A stretch of DNA of 64,000 bases, from contig NZ_JYJG01000001.1 in NCBI RefSeq assembly GCF_000955955.1, positions 11,999 through 75,998 on the forward strand. The letters run 5' to 3'. The notes under the pieces are model-generated. The model searched no databases and was not told where the DNA came from. It saw nothing but the letters and a program-made list of their open reading frames with translations. A program made the translations under genes and the position numbers. Positions 37,757 to 46,465 of the stretch are shown in pieces (position 1 is the stretch's first letter; each line of letters opens with the position of its first letter). The stretch comes from Lentzea aerocolonigenes (lineage in GTDB: Bacteria > Actinomycetota > Actinomycetes > Mycobacteriales > Pseudonocardiaceae).

Positions 37757-38953
37757 ATGTCTGACGGGTTGGCCGGCGGCGAGTTGCGCGCGCGGGAGCA
37801 TCATCGGATCGAGGACGACGCACGAGCAGCAGGACCATTGCACGACGCGACACGGCCTGACGGTGTGCGCGTCAAGGTGGTCACAGTGGGGCTCGAGCTC
37901 ACACGCAAGCTCCTGGCGGACAAGCGTTTGTCGAAGGACAGCGCCGCGCTCGAACGGGAGTTCCAGCGACAGCTGGCGGAACAAGGCAGCTCGACGGAGC
38001 TCGGCGGGCTGTTCGGGCCGAGCATGCTCAACAGCGACAACCCGAAGCACGCACGGTTGCGCGGGCTCGCCGTCAAGGCGTTCAACGCCGAAGCGGTGCA
38101 GCGGCTCGCACCCCGCATCGAGGAGATCGCCGCGGACCTCCTGGACGGGCTGCCGGTCGGCGAGGAGATCGACCTCGTCGAGGCACTGGCCGTGCCGATG
38201 CCCATGCGCGTCATCGGTGAGGTTCTCGGCGTGCCCGCCAAGGACGGCGCCCAAGTGCGCACGTTGATCGAGTCGCTGATGTCGATGGATCCCGAGGTGT
38301 CGCTGCCGGCGAGCGGCGCCCTCGCCGGTTATTTCCACGGCCTGCTGACGGGCGACGAGCTCGACGAGGGCTCGCTGTTCGGCGCGATGGTCAAGGCCGA
38401 CGACAACGGCGACCACCTCACCAACGACGAGCTCATGGCGATGGCCTTCCTGCTCGTCATCGCGGGCCACGAGACCACGGCCGCGCTCATCACGAACGTC
38501 GTGCACGACGCGTTGGACAACGAACTGTGGGAGAAGGCCGCCGCCGACCCGGACCTCGTGCCGCTGCTCGTCGAGGAGACGCTGCGGCACAACTCGCCGG
38601 TCCGCAACGCCACGCACCGCATCACCACGGAGGCGCTGGAGATCGACGGCGTCGCGGTGCCGGAGAACACGCTGCTGCTGATCAACCTCGGCTCCGCGGG
38701 ACGGTGCCCGGTCGCCCACGAGGACGCCTCGCAGTACCGGATCGACCGCTCCACGACGGCGCACGTGGCGTTCGGGCACGGACCGCACTTCTGCCTCGGG
38801 TCGGTGCTCGCGCGCCTGGAGACCGAGATCGTGCTGCGCGAGCTCACCCGCCGGTTCCCGCGCACCACCTACTCCGGCGACGAGCAGCCGAAGGTCACCG
38901 ACAACGACATCATGGCCAGCTCGAAAACCCTTCCGGTCGTGCTGAGGGGCTGA
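37757..38953 (+). CDS. Cytochrome P450
   Basis: A 398-residue soluble P450. The I-helix oxygen motif is AGHETTA (about 236), the K-helix ExxR is EETLR (about 275), and the haem-ligand motif FGHGPHFCLG has its Cys near 341. The N-terminal beta region is shorter than usual and lacks the common proline-rich start. Substrate unknown; no ferredoxin gene adjoins. It is followed at 15 bp by an acetyltransferase gene, probably in one transcript. Confidence 0.92.
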   Translation: MSDGLAGGELRAREHHRIEDDARAAGPLHDATRPDGVRVKVVTVGLELTRKLLADKRLSKDSAALEREFQRQLAEQGSSTELGGLFGPSMLNSDNPKHARLRGLAVKAFNAEAVQRLAPRIEEIAADLLDGLPVGEEIDLVEALAVPMPMRVIGEVLGVPAKDGAQVRTLIESLMSMDPEVSLPASGALAGYFHGLLTGDELDEGSLFGAMVKADDNGDHLTNDELMAMAFLLVIAGHETTAALITNVVHDALDNELWEKAAADPDLVPLLVEETLRHNSPVRNATHRITTEALEIDGVAVPENTLLLINLGSAGRCPVAHEDASQYRIDRSTTAHVAFGHGPHFCLGSVLARLETEIVLRELTRRFPRTTYSGDEQPKVTDNDIMASSKTLPVVLRG

Positions 38954-38968
38954 CTTAGGCTGGTCCTC

Positions 38969-39436
38969 ATGGAGATCATCCGAGGGGGACGGGACCACGT
39001 CGACACGGCCGCGCTCATCTGGGCGCACGCGGTGACCGTCAGAGACGGTTACGACGCGGTTCCGTCTCTTGAGGAGGCACGTCCCGGCATCGAGAAGGCA
39101 CTCGCGAACGAACCTTCGCTGTTGCTGCTGGCGGTCGAAGACGGTGCGGCGGTGGGCTTTCTGGCCGGCGGTCCACAAGAGACCGGAACGGCGTACATCA
39201 ACTACGTCGGCGTGCACCCCGACGCGTGGGGCAGGCGCGTCGGCGAGGCACTGCTGCGCGCGTTGCCGGATGCGTTGAGCGAGCGCGGGTACACGGCCGC
39301 GGAGTTGTTGGTCTACGTCGACAACACGCGTGGCGTACGCCTGTACGAGCGCCTCGGATGGATCAAGGTCGGCGACCCGGCGCCGCATCCGCGCAACGGC
39401 CGAGTGGAGCAGCGCTACTCATTCCTTGTTGCATAA
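38969..39436 (+). CDS. GNAT family N-acetyltransferase
   Basis: A 155-residue protein from ATG 38969. The acetyl-CoA site is VHPDAWGRRVGEALLRAL (about 90-107), and the C-terminal YVDNTRGVRLYERLGW is typical of the family. Substrate unknown. The short distance to the P450 gene suggests co-transcription. Confidence 0.87.
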   Translation: MEIIRGGRDHVDTAALIWAHAVTVRDGYDAVPSLEEARPGIEKALANEPSLLLLAVEDGAAVGFLAGGPQETGTAYINYVGVHPDAWGRRVGEALLRALPDALSERGYTAAELLVYVDNTRGVRLYERLGWIKVGDPAPHPRNGRVEQRYSFLVA

Positions 39437-39540
39437 CGCATACAAGCGCCCCGAACCGTTCAGCGGGGGATTAGGGGATCAACCCCAATGCGGCTGACCA
39501 GGGCTATCCCCGAGTCCATTTGAGACGTAACTTTTGTTCC

Positions 39541-39834
39541 ATGTCAGTGCGCACCTTCGCCGTCGTGGTCGGTCTCGCGTTCCTGCTCGGTGGAGGTGCG
39601 ATCTTGTTGGTGATGCTGGCCGTCGAAGCGCCCAGCGGGTCGCTCGTCCCGTGCGGCAACGGTCTGGGCTTCGGATTCGACGAGCCGGCGGTCTCCGCGG
39701 TCAGTCCGGCCTATGTGGACATCTGCGCCGATTTGAGGCATCGCAGACTGCTCTGGGCGTTGCCCGTGATCGCGGTGGGTGCACTACTGCTGATCGGCTC
39801 TTTGGTCTCTTCCCGCAACGCTACTCGCCGGTAA
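39541..39834 (+). CDS. Small membrane protein with two helices
   Basis: A 97-residue protein from ATG 39541. Hydrophobic helices lie at about 6-28 and 70-88, with a loop between containing two Cys (PCGNG and DICAD) that could form an outer disulfide. No known domain. It precedes the saccharopine-dehydrogenase-like gene by nine bases. The 104 bp upstream hold no gene. Confidence 0.6.
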   Translation: MSVRTFAVVVGLAFLLGGGAILLVMLAVEAPSGSLVPCGNGLGFGFDEPAVSAVSPAYVDICADLRHRRLLWALPVIAVGALLLIGSLVSSRNATRR

Positions 39835-39843
39835 GGTCGCGGC

Positions 39844-40869
39844 ATGACGTGGATGGTCTACGGCGCCAACGGCTACACCGGACGCCTCATCGCGGAGCTC
39901 GCGGTCAAGCGCGGCGAACGGCCGATCCTCGCGGGTCGCTCGAAGGAGAAGGTCGAGCCGATCGCGGACGCTCTGGGCCTCGAGCACCGGGCGTTCGACC
40001 TCGGTGAGGCGAAGGCCCACCTGGAGGACGTCGACGCCGTCGTGCACTGCGCCGGCCCGTTCGCCCACACCTCGGCGGCGATGGTCGACGCCTGCCTCGA
40101 GACCCGCACGCACTACCTGGACATCACCGGCGAGATCGACGTCTTCGAGTCGATCGGCCAACGTGACATCGACGCGCGCAAGACCGGCATCGTGCTGTTG
40201 CCCGGCGCCGGGTTCGACGTCGTCCCGACCGACTGCCTCGCCGCGATCCTGTCCAGCGCGCTGCCCACCGCCACGCACCTCGACCTCGCGTTCGTCGTCG
40301 GGGGAGGGGCGAGCGCGGGCACCACCAAGACGTCCGTCGAGGCCGCCGCCGTCGGTGGCCGCATCCGCGAGGACGGCGAGCTGAAGAGCGTCCGCATCGG
40401 ACATCGCCGCCGCACCGCCTACTTCCGCTCCGGTCCGCGCGAGGTGGGCAGTATCCCGTGGGGCGATGTGTCGACTGCATACCGTTCGACCGGCATCCCG
40501 AACATCACGACGTTCACCACCGTTCCCGGCGTGCTCGGCCAGCTGCAGCAGGTGTTCGCGCCCGTGCTGCAGACGCCGCTCGTGCAGAACGTCGCCAAGA
40601 CCGTCGCCGGCAAGGTCAAGGGACCCGACGAGCGCAAGCGCGCCAACACCAGGGCCGAGGTGTTCGGCGAGGCCTGGGACGCCAAGACCAAGGTCGAGTG
40701 CGCGATCACCACCCCGAACGCCTACAGCCTCACCGCCGACTCCGTGCTGCGCGCCATCGGCAAGATCAACGGCGTCGCGCCCGGCTCGCACACGCCGTCG
40801 AGCGCGTTCGGCGCCGACTTCGTGCGTGAGCTCGACGGTGTGAACGCGAGCGACATCCGCTTCAGCTGA
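39844..40869 (+). CDS. Saccharopine dehydrogenase-like NAD(P)-binding protein
   Basis: A 341-residue protein. The N-terminal dinucleotide-binding motif is VYGANGYTGRLIAEL (5-19), followed by AGRSKEKVEP. CAGPFAHTSAAMVDAC and LPGAGFDVVPTDCLA are typical of the family that includes the trans-acting enoyl reductases of lipid synthesis. The length is at the short end of the family. Substrate unknown. Palindromic element A begins 26 bp after its stop. Confidence 0.85.
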   Translation: MTWMVYGANGYTGRLIAELAVKRGERPILAGRSKEKVEPIADALGLEHRAFDLGEAKAHLEDVDAVVHCAGPFAHTSAAMVDACLETRTHYLDITGEIDVFESIGQRDIDARKTGIVLLPGAGFDVVPTDCLAAILSSALPTATHLDLAFVVGGGASAGTTKTSVEAAAVGGRIREDGELKSVRIGHRRRTAYFRSGPREVGSIPWGDVSTAYRSTGIPNITTFTTVPGVLGQLQQVFAPVLQTPLVQNVAKTVAGKVKGPDERKRANTRAEVFGEAWDAKTKVECAITTPNAYSLTADSVLRAIGKINGVAPGSHTPSSAFGADFVRELDGVNASDIRFS

Positions 40870-40894
40870 TCCGCCGTTTACCCAGGTCAGCGTC

Positions 40895-40952
40895 ACCAAT
40901 ATATTAGTTGTGCAAAAGACGTTTGCGGACGACCGCAACGTCTTTTGCACAA
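40895..40952. repeat. Palindromic element A
   Basis: ACCAATATATTA (40895-40906) is followed by a long hairpin. TTGTGCAAAAGACGTT (40908-40923) pairs perfectly with AACGTCTTTTGCACAA (40937-40952), with an inner GCGG/CCGC stem around ACGA. The core TTTGCGGACGA recurs in element B. The AATATATT part recurs in element C. A has the AT palindrome left of the hairpin, opposite to B and C. Confidence 0.75.
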
Positions 40953-40981
40953 GCGGGGAGGAGGCGCTGCACAGAGAGGGC

Positions 40982-41698
40982 GTGCGGGTCGACGACACCC
41001 TGGAAGCGCTGCGGGTGCTCGCGTTCGCGGACTTCGAGTGCTTCGGCTGGATCGCCTTCAACCGCGAGGACACCCCTGCCGGTCATCGCCGCCACTGTGC
41101 CGGGCGACACCGCGTTTTCGCGCTCCGGGACAACGGCTACGTGCGGATCCAGGCCCTGCACGGCGACCCGTCCGACACGCTCGCCTCGCACCTGCCGCCG
41201 CTCCCGCTCGGCCGCGGTGCCTCGATCAACGCCCGAGCCGAGGAAGCACCGAGCTCACGGGCGCTGGTCGAGCTGATGCAACGCCCGCGCACCGGCGCCG
41301 CGAAGCTCTACGCGGCGAGGCGCGACTGGTACGGACGGCGGCGGCGTTCGGAGTCGTTCGTCAGCATCATCGACTGCCCCGACGACCGCTGGCTGGTCGT
41401 CCGGTACGCCGTCAGCCGGGGCGAGCGGTGGATCCACGCCACGCCCGCGACGCGACCCATCGTCACCGAGTGGATCCGCCGCATCGCACGCAGGACTCGC
41501 CTTAGCAATGAGTCTTTTGCGGACGAAGTCCAAAGTCTCATTGCTAAGCAGCAGGTCAGCGAGTTGCGCCAAACCGATATATCAGTTCGAGTAGCTGATA
41601 TATCGGTTCGCGCGATTGAGGATATACTACGCGTAGGTGTAGTGAATGCTGAAGAATCAGGGGACAGCTGGCCGTATGTAGTAAACATAGGCGTATGA
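40982..41698 (+). pseudogene. Truncated EspG-family (ESX secretion-associated) gene
   Basis: The coded region reads TLEALRVLAFADFECFGWIAF, FALRDNGYVRIQ, ASHLPPLPLGRGASIN, RPRTGAAKLYAARRDWYG and VRYAVSRGERWIHATPATRP, the pattern of the C-terminal two thirds of EspG chaperones. The first 40-60 residues of a normal EspG are missing; element A occupies that position. The end, from 41501, is taken over by element B, and the frame runs on to a TGA at 41698 that overlaps the ATG of the ABC gene. GTG 40982 is the most likely remaining start. EspG proteins bind PE/PPE-type substrates; no ESX genes adjoin. Confidence 0.6.
41501..41608. repeat. Palindromic element B
   Basis: A hairpin, CTTAGCAATGAG (41501-41512) with CTCATTGCTAAG (41537-41548), has a CTTT/AAAG extension and an inner GGAC-GAA-GTCC loop. 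A second palindrome, AACCGATATATCAG (41572-41585) with CTGATATATCGGTT (41595-41608), follows. The block 41523-41561 is 36 of 39 identical to 48691-48729 in element C. Confidence 0.8.
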
Positions 41699-43485
41699 CT
41701 TCTGGGGTGCGTGCTCGGCCAGTCCTCGTGGAGACCGATGCCGGGGCTGATCCAGTCGTGCCGTTGCGCAGGATCGCCGGGCTGTTCCGGCCGCACCGTG
41801 CCGCGCTCGCCGGGTTGTGCGGGCTGCTGGTGGTGCAGGCCGGGCTCGGCGTCGTCGCGCCGTTCCTGCTGCGCGCGATCCTCGACGACGCGCTTCCCCG
41901 CCGGGATCCGTTCCTGGTGAGCCTGCTGGCCGTCGGGATGATCGTGGCCTCGGTCGGCAGCGCGTCGCTCGGCGTCGTGACGACCGGGCTGTCGAACACC
42001 ATCGGTCAGCGGGTGATGAACGACCTGCGGGTGTCGGTGTACGGCAGGTTGCAGTGCATGTCGCTCGCCTTCTACACCAGGACGAAGAGCGGCGAGGTGT
42101 TGTCGCGGGTGTTCAACGACATCGGCGGGGTCGACAACGTGATCACCACGACGGCCGGGTCGGTCGTGCAGAACGCGACCACGGCGCTCGCGATCGCGAC
42201 GGCCATCCTGGTGCTCGACTGGCAGCTCGCTCTGCTGTGCCTGGTGCTCGTCCCGGTGTTCCTGCTCTTCACCCTCAGGCTGGGAAAGAAACGCCGGTCG
42301 CTCGCCCGCGGTCGCACCCACCGGATGGCGAGGCTGACGACCCTGGTCGAGGAGTCCCTGTCGGTCAGCGGCGTGCTGCTGGCGAAGACGATGGGCAACG
42401 AGAAGACGATGCGGGACAGGTTCGGGGTGGAGTCCAGGGAGATCGCCTCGCTGGAGCGCACCGCCGCGATGGCAGGACGCTGGCAGACCGCGTCACGCGC
42501 GATGAGCCTCACCGTGATCCCCGCGCTCGTGTACTGGGGCGCCGGGCTGCTGCTGGCCGGAGGAGCCACGCCGATCTCACTGGGCACGGTCGTCGCGTTC
42601 ACCAGCATGATGAACCGGCTGGTCGGACCGGCCACCGCGATGCAGTCGGTCGGCCAGAACGTGGCGACGTCGAAGGCGTTGTTCGCGCGCATCTTCGAGG
42701 TGCTGGACCTGCCGGTGGAGATCGAGGACCGGCCGGGCGCGCGGGAGCTGCGGCTGCGCGGCGGGGCGCTGGAGTTGCGCGGGGTGTCCTTCCGCTACGA
42801 AGACGGGCCGTGGACGTTGCGGGACATCGACCTCGAGGTGGCGGCGGGCACCACGACCGCGCTGGTCGGCTCGACCGGGTCGGGGAAGACGACGCTGGCC
42901 TACCTGGTGGCACGCCTGTACGAGGTGACGGAAGGCCGGGTGTGCGTCGACGGCACGGACATCAGGGACGTGACGCTGGAGTCGCTCGCCGCGGGCGTCG
43001 GCATGGTCACGCAGGAGACGTACCTCTTCCACGACACCGTGCGGGAGAACCTCCGGTTCGCGAAACCCGGCGCCACCGACGCCGAACTGGAAGCCGCGGC
43101 GCGGACCGCGCACATCCACGACACGATCGCCAAGCTGCCGGACGGCTACGACACCGTGGTGGGACAACGAGGTCATCGCTTCTCCGGTGGCGAGAAACAA
43201 CGCATCGCCATCGCCCGCGTCCTGCTGCGCAACCCGCCGGTGCTCATCCTCGACGAGGCGACAAGCGCGCTCGACACCCGCACCGAACGCGCGGTGCAGG
43301 CCGAGCTCGACCGCCTGGCGGAGGGCAGGACCACGCTGGTGATCGCGCACCGGCTGTCCACTGTGGAGCGTGCGGACCAGATCGTCGTGCTGCACGAGGG
43401 GCAGATCGTCGAGCGCGGCAAGCACGAGGAACTGCTGGCGCGCAACGGCCACTACGCGCGGCTGGTGAACGGCGACAACCTCTAA
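41695..43485 (+). CDS. ABC exporter (fused permease and ATPase)
   Basis: A 596-residue half transporter that probably works as a homodimer. Six helices occupy about 20-320. The ATPase has Walker A VGSTGSGKTT, signature FSGGEKQR and Walker B VLILDEATSALD with the catalytic Glu, then the H-loop IAHRLST. The family exports drugs, lipids or peptides. A MarR gene follows after nine bases and probably regulates it. ATG 41695 overlaps the stop of the truncated espG frame. A CTACGCGTAG palindrome at 41627-41636 lies in the promoter region. Confidence 0.92.
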   Translation: MTSGVRARPVLVETDAGADPVVPLRRIAGLFRPHRAALAGLCGLLVVQAGLGVVAPFLLRAILDDALPRRDPFLVSLLAVGMIVASVGSASLGVVTTGLSNTIGQRVMNDLRVSVYGRLQCMSLAFYTRTKSGEVLSRVFNDIGGVDNVITTTAGSVVQNATTALAIATAILVLDWQLALLCLVLVPVFLLFTLRLGKKRRSLARGRTHRMARLTTLVEESLSVSGVLLAKTMGNEKTMRDRFGVESREIASLERTAAMAGRWQTASRAMSLTVIPALVYWGAGLLLAGGATPISLGTVVAFTSMMNRLVGPATAMQSVGQNVATSKALFARIFEVLDLPVEIEDRPGARELRLRGGALELRGVSFRYEDGPWTLRDIDLEVAAGTTTALVGSTGSGKTTLAYLVARLYEVTEGRVCVDGTDIRDVTLESLAAGVGMVTQETYLFHDTVRENLRFAKPGATDAELEAAARTAHIHDTIAKLPDGYDTVVGQRGHRFSGGEKQRIAIARVLLRNPPVLILDEATSALDTRTERAVQAELDRLAEGRTTLVIAHRLSTVERADQIVVLHEGQIVERGKHEELLARNGHYARLVNGDNL

Positions 43486-43494
43486 TGTGACGCC

Positions 43495-43947
43495 ATGGCC
43501 GACGCAGCACCCATACAGTCCGACGCCGACCTGGCGCACCTCGCACGGGTGGTCCGGGAAGGCGTCGGACGGCTGAACTGGCGCATGCGGTCCGAGTCCG
43601 ACAGCGACAGTCCCGGCCCTGCGGTGCTGGCCGTGCTGAGCAGGCTGCTCCGCGCCGGCACCCACACCCCGAAGGAACTGGCCGACGCCGAGCGCATCCA
43701 GCCGCAGTCGCTGACCAGGATCCTCGCCGGCCTCACCGAACGAGGACTCGTCACCCGCACCCCGGACCCGCGGGACGGGCGGCGGCACCTGATCACCATC
43801 ACGCCCGCCGGTGTCGACGTGCTGCGCGAGTACACCGGCAGCCGGGAACGCTGGCTGTCCGGCGCACTCGAACGCGCTCTCACGCCGACCGAACGCCAGC
43901 TGCTGGGGCTGGCGGCGGAACTGCTCGTGCGGGTCGCCGACGCGTGA
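43495..43947 (+). CDS. MarR family transcriptional regulator
   Basis: A 150-residue winged-helix protein. The recognition helix is QPQSLTRILAGLTERGLVTR (about 63-82) and the wing RTPDPRDGRRHLITIT. It sits nine bases after the ABC exporter gene and probably represses that operon in answer to a transported compound. Its TGA abuts the stop of the convergent lipA gene. Confidence 0.88.
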   Translation: MADAAPIQSDADLAHLARVVREGVGRLNWRMRSESDSDSPGPAVLAVLSRLLRAGTHTPKELADAERIQPQSLTRILAGLTERGLVTRTPDPRDGRRHLITITPAGVDVLREYTGSRERWLSGALERALTPTERQLLGLAAELLVRVADA

Positions 43948-44949
43948 CTAGCGCGGGGCGAGCAGGCTGGTGATCTCCTGCGAGGCGGACACCGTGAGCA
44001 GGTGCTGGAGGTTCTCCGGCAGCTCCTCGCCGCGGGCCTGCTTCGCCTGCGCGTACAGGCGGCCGGCGCGGTAGGAGGAGCGGACCAGCGGGCCCGCCAT
44101 GACGCCGAGGAAGCCGATCTTCTCGGCCGTCTCCTTGTGCACGACGAACTCCTCGGGCTTCACCCAGCGCTCGACCGGGTGGTGCCGCGGCGAGGGGCGC
44201 AGGTACTGCGTGATCGTGATGATGTCGCAGCCCGCGTCGAAGAGGTCGGCGAGCGCCTCCGTGACCTCGTCGGGGGTCTCGCCCATGCCGAGGATCAGGT
44301 TCGACTTGGTCACCAGGCCGAACTCGCGGGCCTTGGTGATGACCTCGAGGGAGCGCTCGTAGGTGAACGCCGGGCGGATGCGCTTGAAGATCCGCGGCAC
44401 GGTCTCCAGGTTGTGCGCGAGCACCTCGGGGCGGGACTCGAAGACCTCGTTGAGCTGTTCCGGGACCGCGTTGAAGTCCGGGATCAGCAGCTCGACGCCC
44501 GTGCCGGGGTTCATCTCGTGGATCTGGCGGACGGTCTCGGCGTAGAGCCACGCGCCGCCGTCCGGAAGGTCGTCGCGCGCGACGCCGGTGACGGTGGAGT
44601 AGCGCAGGCCCATCGCCTGGACCGACTCGGCGACGCGGCGGGGCTCGTCGCGGTCGAGGTCGGCGGGCTTGCCCGTGTCGATCTGGCAGAAGTCGCAGCG
44701 CCTGGTGCACTGCTCGCCGCCGATCAGGAACGTGGCCTCGCGGTCTTCCCAGCACTCGTAGATGTTGGGGCAGCCGGCCTCTTCGCAGACCGTGTGCAGG
44801 CCCTCGCGCTTGACCAGACCCTTGAGCTCCCGGTACTCGGGGCCCATCTTCGCCCGCGTCTTGATCCACGAGGGCTTCTTCTCGATCGGCGTCTGGCTGT
44901 TGCGGACCTCGAGCCGCAGCAGCTTCCGACCCTCAGGTACCACAGTCAC
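43948..44949 (-). CDS. lipA: Lipoyl synthase
   Basis: A 333-residue radical SAM enzyme. The radical SAM cluster motif is CTRRCDFC (about 82-89), and the auxiliary cluster Cys lie in [12 protein letters not shown] (about 56-67). GNAT-like features are absent. It inserts two sulphur atoms into octanoyl groups of the pyruvate dehydrogenase and related complexes, linking it with aceE in the same window. No lipB gene adjoins, although in many actinomycetes it lies upstream. Start GTG 44949. Confidence 0.95.
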   Translation of the reverse strand: MTVVPEGRKLLRLEVRNSQTPIEKKPSWIKTRAKMGPEYRELKGLVKREGLHTVCEEAGCPNIYECWEDREATFLIGGEQCTRRCDFCQIDTGKPADLDRDEPRRVAESVQAMGLRYSTVTGVARDDLPDGGAWLYAETVRQIHEMNPGTGVELLIPDFNAVPEQLNEVFESRPEVLAHNLETVPRIFKRIRPAFTYERSLEVITKAREFGLVTKSNLILGMGETPDEVTEALADLFDAGCDIITITQYLRPSPRHHPVERWVKPEEFVVHKETAEKIGFLGVMAGPLVRSSYRAGRLYAQAKQARGEELPENLQHLLTVSASQEITSLLAPR

Positions 44950-45040
44950 GACCCCACCCTACGCTGCGCCCTCGCGTGTCCGGCGTCACGCACGTCTCGC
45001 CGAGGATAAGTGCCAGAAACCGGCTTCTGGTCGAGCATTC

Positions 45041-45064
45041 GTTGTTCACGATCTGTTGTTCACG
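45041..45064. repeat. Direct repeat upstream of lipA
   Basis: GTTGTTCACG occurs at 45041-45050 and 45055-45064, a 14-bp period, 92 bp upstream of the lipA start. The 230-bp gap 44950-45180 otherwise shows no gene. The spacing is compatible with a regulator binding as a tandem. Confidence 0.4.
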
Positions 45065-45180
45065 GACGTTGCGTCGAACATGAAGAAACGTGACGAACGA
45101 AGATGGCTCCTTGCCCGGAGGTGACGACCGGGCCGGCCGGCGCCTTCCCCACTCCCCCCTCGGTGAGGGCGTCGGCCCAG

Positions 45181-46071
45181 TCAAGGCAGGTCCGGCGTGA
45201 TCCCGGTCAGCTTGATCGTGAGCTCCCACAGGCGGTTCGCGGCGAGGTCGTCACGGGCGGCGGCGGTCATCCGTGCGACGGTCGGGTAGCCGCGCATGCC
45301 GTTGAAGCTGTCCGGTCCGTAGTACTGGCCACCGCGCGCGTCGGGGGACGTCGCCGCGTAGAGCTGCGGCAGCGCGCCCATCTCGACGGACTGCGAGAAC
45401 AGGTGGCTGATCCGGCCGCCGAGCCGCAGCAGCAGGGAGTTGTGCGCGCTGGCCATGTTGTTGGTCAGGTCTGTGACCGTGACGCCGGGATGTGCGGCGA
45501 TGGACGTCACGTCCGATGCGCGCCGGTCCAGCTCGCGTGCGAACAGTATGTTGGCGAGCTTCGACATGCCGTAGGAACTGCGGTAACCGTACGAGCGGTG
45601 CTCCCAGTTCGGGTCGTCGAAGTCGATGCGGCCGTACTGGTGCGCGAGAGAGGCGACCGTGACGACACGTGCGCCTGGGCGTTGCCTCAAGGCGGGCAGC
45701 AGCAGCCACGTCAGAGCGGCGTGGCCCAGGTGGTTGGTGCCGAACTGGCGCTCGAAGCCGTCGACGGTCTTGCCGTACGGGACGGCCATGATGCCCGCGT
45801 TGTTGATCAGCACATCCAGCGACTCGATCTTCTCCGCAGCGGCACGCACGGAGCTCAGGTCGGCCAGGTCCAGTTCGAGGACCTCGGCCGACCCGACGAC
45901 CGACTGCCGTGCCGCCTGACCTCGCTGGACCGAGCGACAGCCCATGATCACGTGGGCTCCCCTGCCCGCGAGCACCTGGGTGGTGCGCAGGCCGAGACCG
46001 GAGTTGGCCCCCGTCACCAGGACGGTGCGGCCGGTCTGGTCGGGGATGTCGGCTTCGGTCCAACGGCTCAT
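45181..46071 (-). CDS. Short-chain dehydrogenase/reductase
   Basis: A 296-residue SDR of the retinol-dehydrogenase-like type. The cofactor motif is TGANSGLG (about 20-27), then NNAGIM near 92 and the catalytic YGMSK near 170. A C-terminal lid follows, longer than in classical SDRs. It starts at ATG 46071, overlapping the stop of the upstream small gene (ATGA). The pair is divergent from a TetR gene, with operator-like repeats between. Confidence 0.88.
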   Translation of the reverse strand: MSRWTEADIPDQTGRTVLVTGANSGLGLRTTQVLAGRGAHVIMGCRSVQRGQAARQSVVGSAEVLELDLADLSSVRAAAEKIESLDVLINNAGIMAVPYGKTVDGFERQFGTNHLGHAALTWLLLPALRQRPGARVVTVASLAHQYGRIDFDDPNWEHRSYGYRSSYGMSKLANILFARELDRRASDVTSIAAHPGVTVTDLTNNMASAHNSLLLRLGGRISHLFSQSVEMGALPQLYAATSPDARGGQYYGPDSFNGMRGYPTVARMTAAARDDLAANRLWELTIKLTGITPDLP

Positions 46072-46376
46072 GGGGTCATTCCTACCGCCCGGTAACTGTC
46101 GAGCGATAGATGTGCGTCCAGTACCGCGCGCAACACCGGCTCGTCCGCGGCCAGTTCTGCGGTGACGAGGTGCTCGTCGACCGGGCCGTCCAGCGCCGCG
46201 GCCTCCATGCGCGCGGTCAGCTTGTTCTGCCAGCGGTGGTCGAGCGCCAGCAGCAGTTCGTGCAGCGACGAGAAGACGTCCGGATCCACGATCAGCGGTG
46301 CGGACGGGTCGCGGCGGGCGTCGCGCAGGACGGCGTCGAGCGCGTCGCGACGGCGGTAGTGGTCTGCCCAGCCCAT
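46068..46376 (-). CDS. Small protein co-transcribed with SDR
   Basis: A 102-residue helical protein from ATG 46376 (MGWADHYRRRDALDAVL). RAVLDAHLSLDSYRAV near its end and many charged residues suggest a helical bundle. I recognise no domain with certainty. The ATGA overlap with the SDR gene shows coupling. It is divergent from the TetR gene. Confidence 0.65.
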   Translation of the reverse strand: MGWADHYRRRDALDAVLRDARRDPSAPLIVDPDVFSSLHELLLALDHRWQNKLTARMEAAALDGPVDEHLVTAELAADEPVLRAVLDAHLSLDSYRAVGMTP

Positions 46377-46380
46377 GTCT

Positions 46381-46448
46381 CGTACCCCCGGTTTCTCGCA
46401 TACCCTCGGTATGACACGACCATACCACCGGTACGTACCGTCGGTATG
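46381..46448. promoter_or_regulatory. Operator array between TetR and SDR units
   Basis: Copies of CRTACC-N3-GGTAYG occur at 46399-46413 (perfect: CATACC-CTC-GGTATG), 46421-46435 and 46434-46448 (one change each). A weaker copy lies at 46381-46395. All lie between the divergent starts, as expected for TetR autoregulation plus control of the SDR pair. Confidence 0.75.
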
Positions 46449-46465
46449 TGAGATACGTTTCGACC

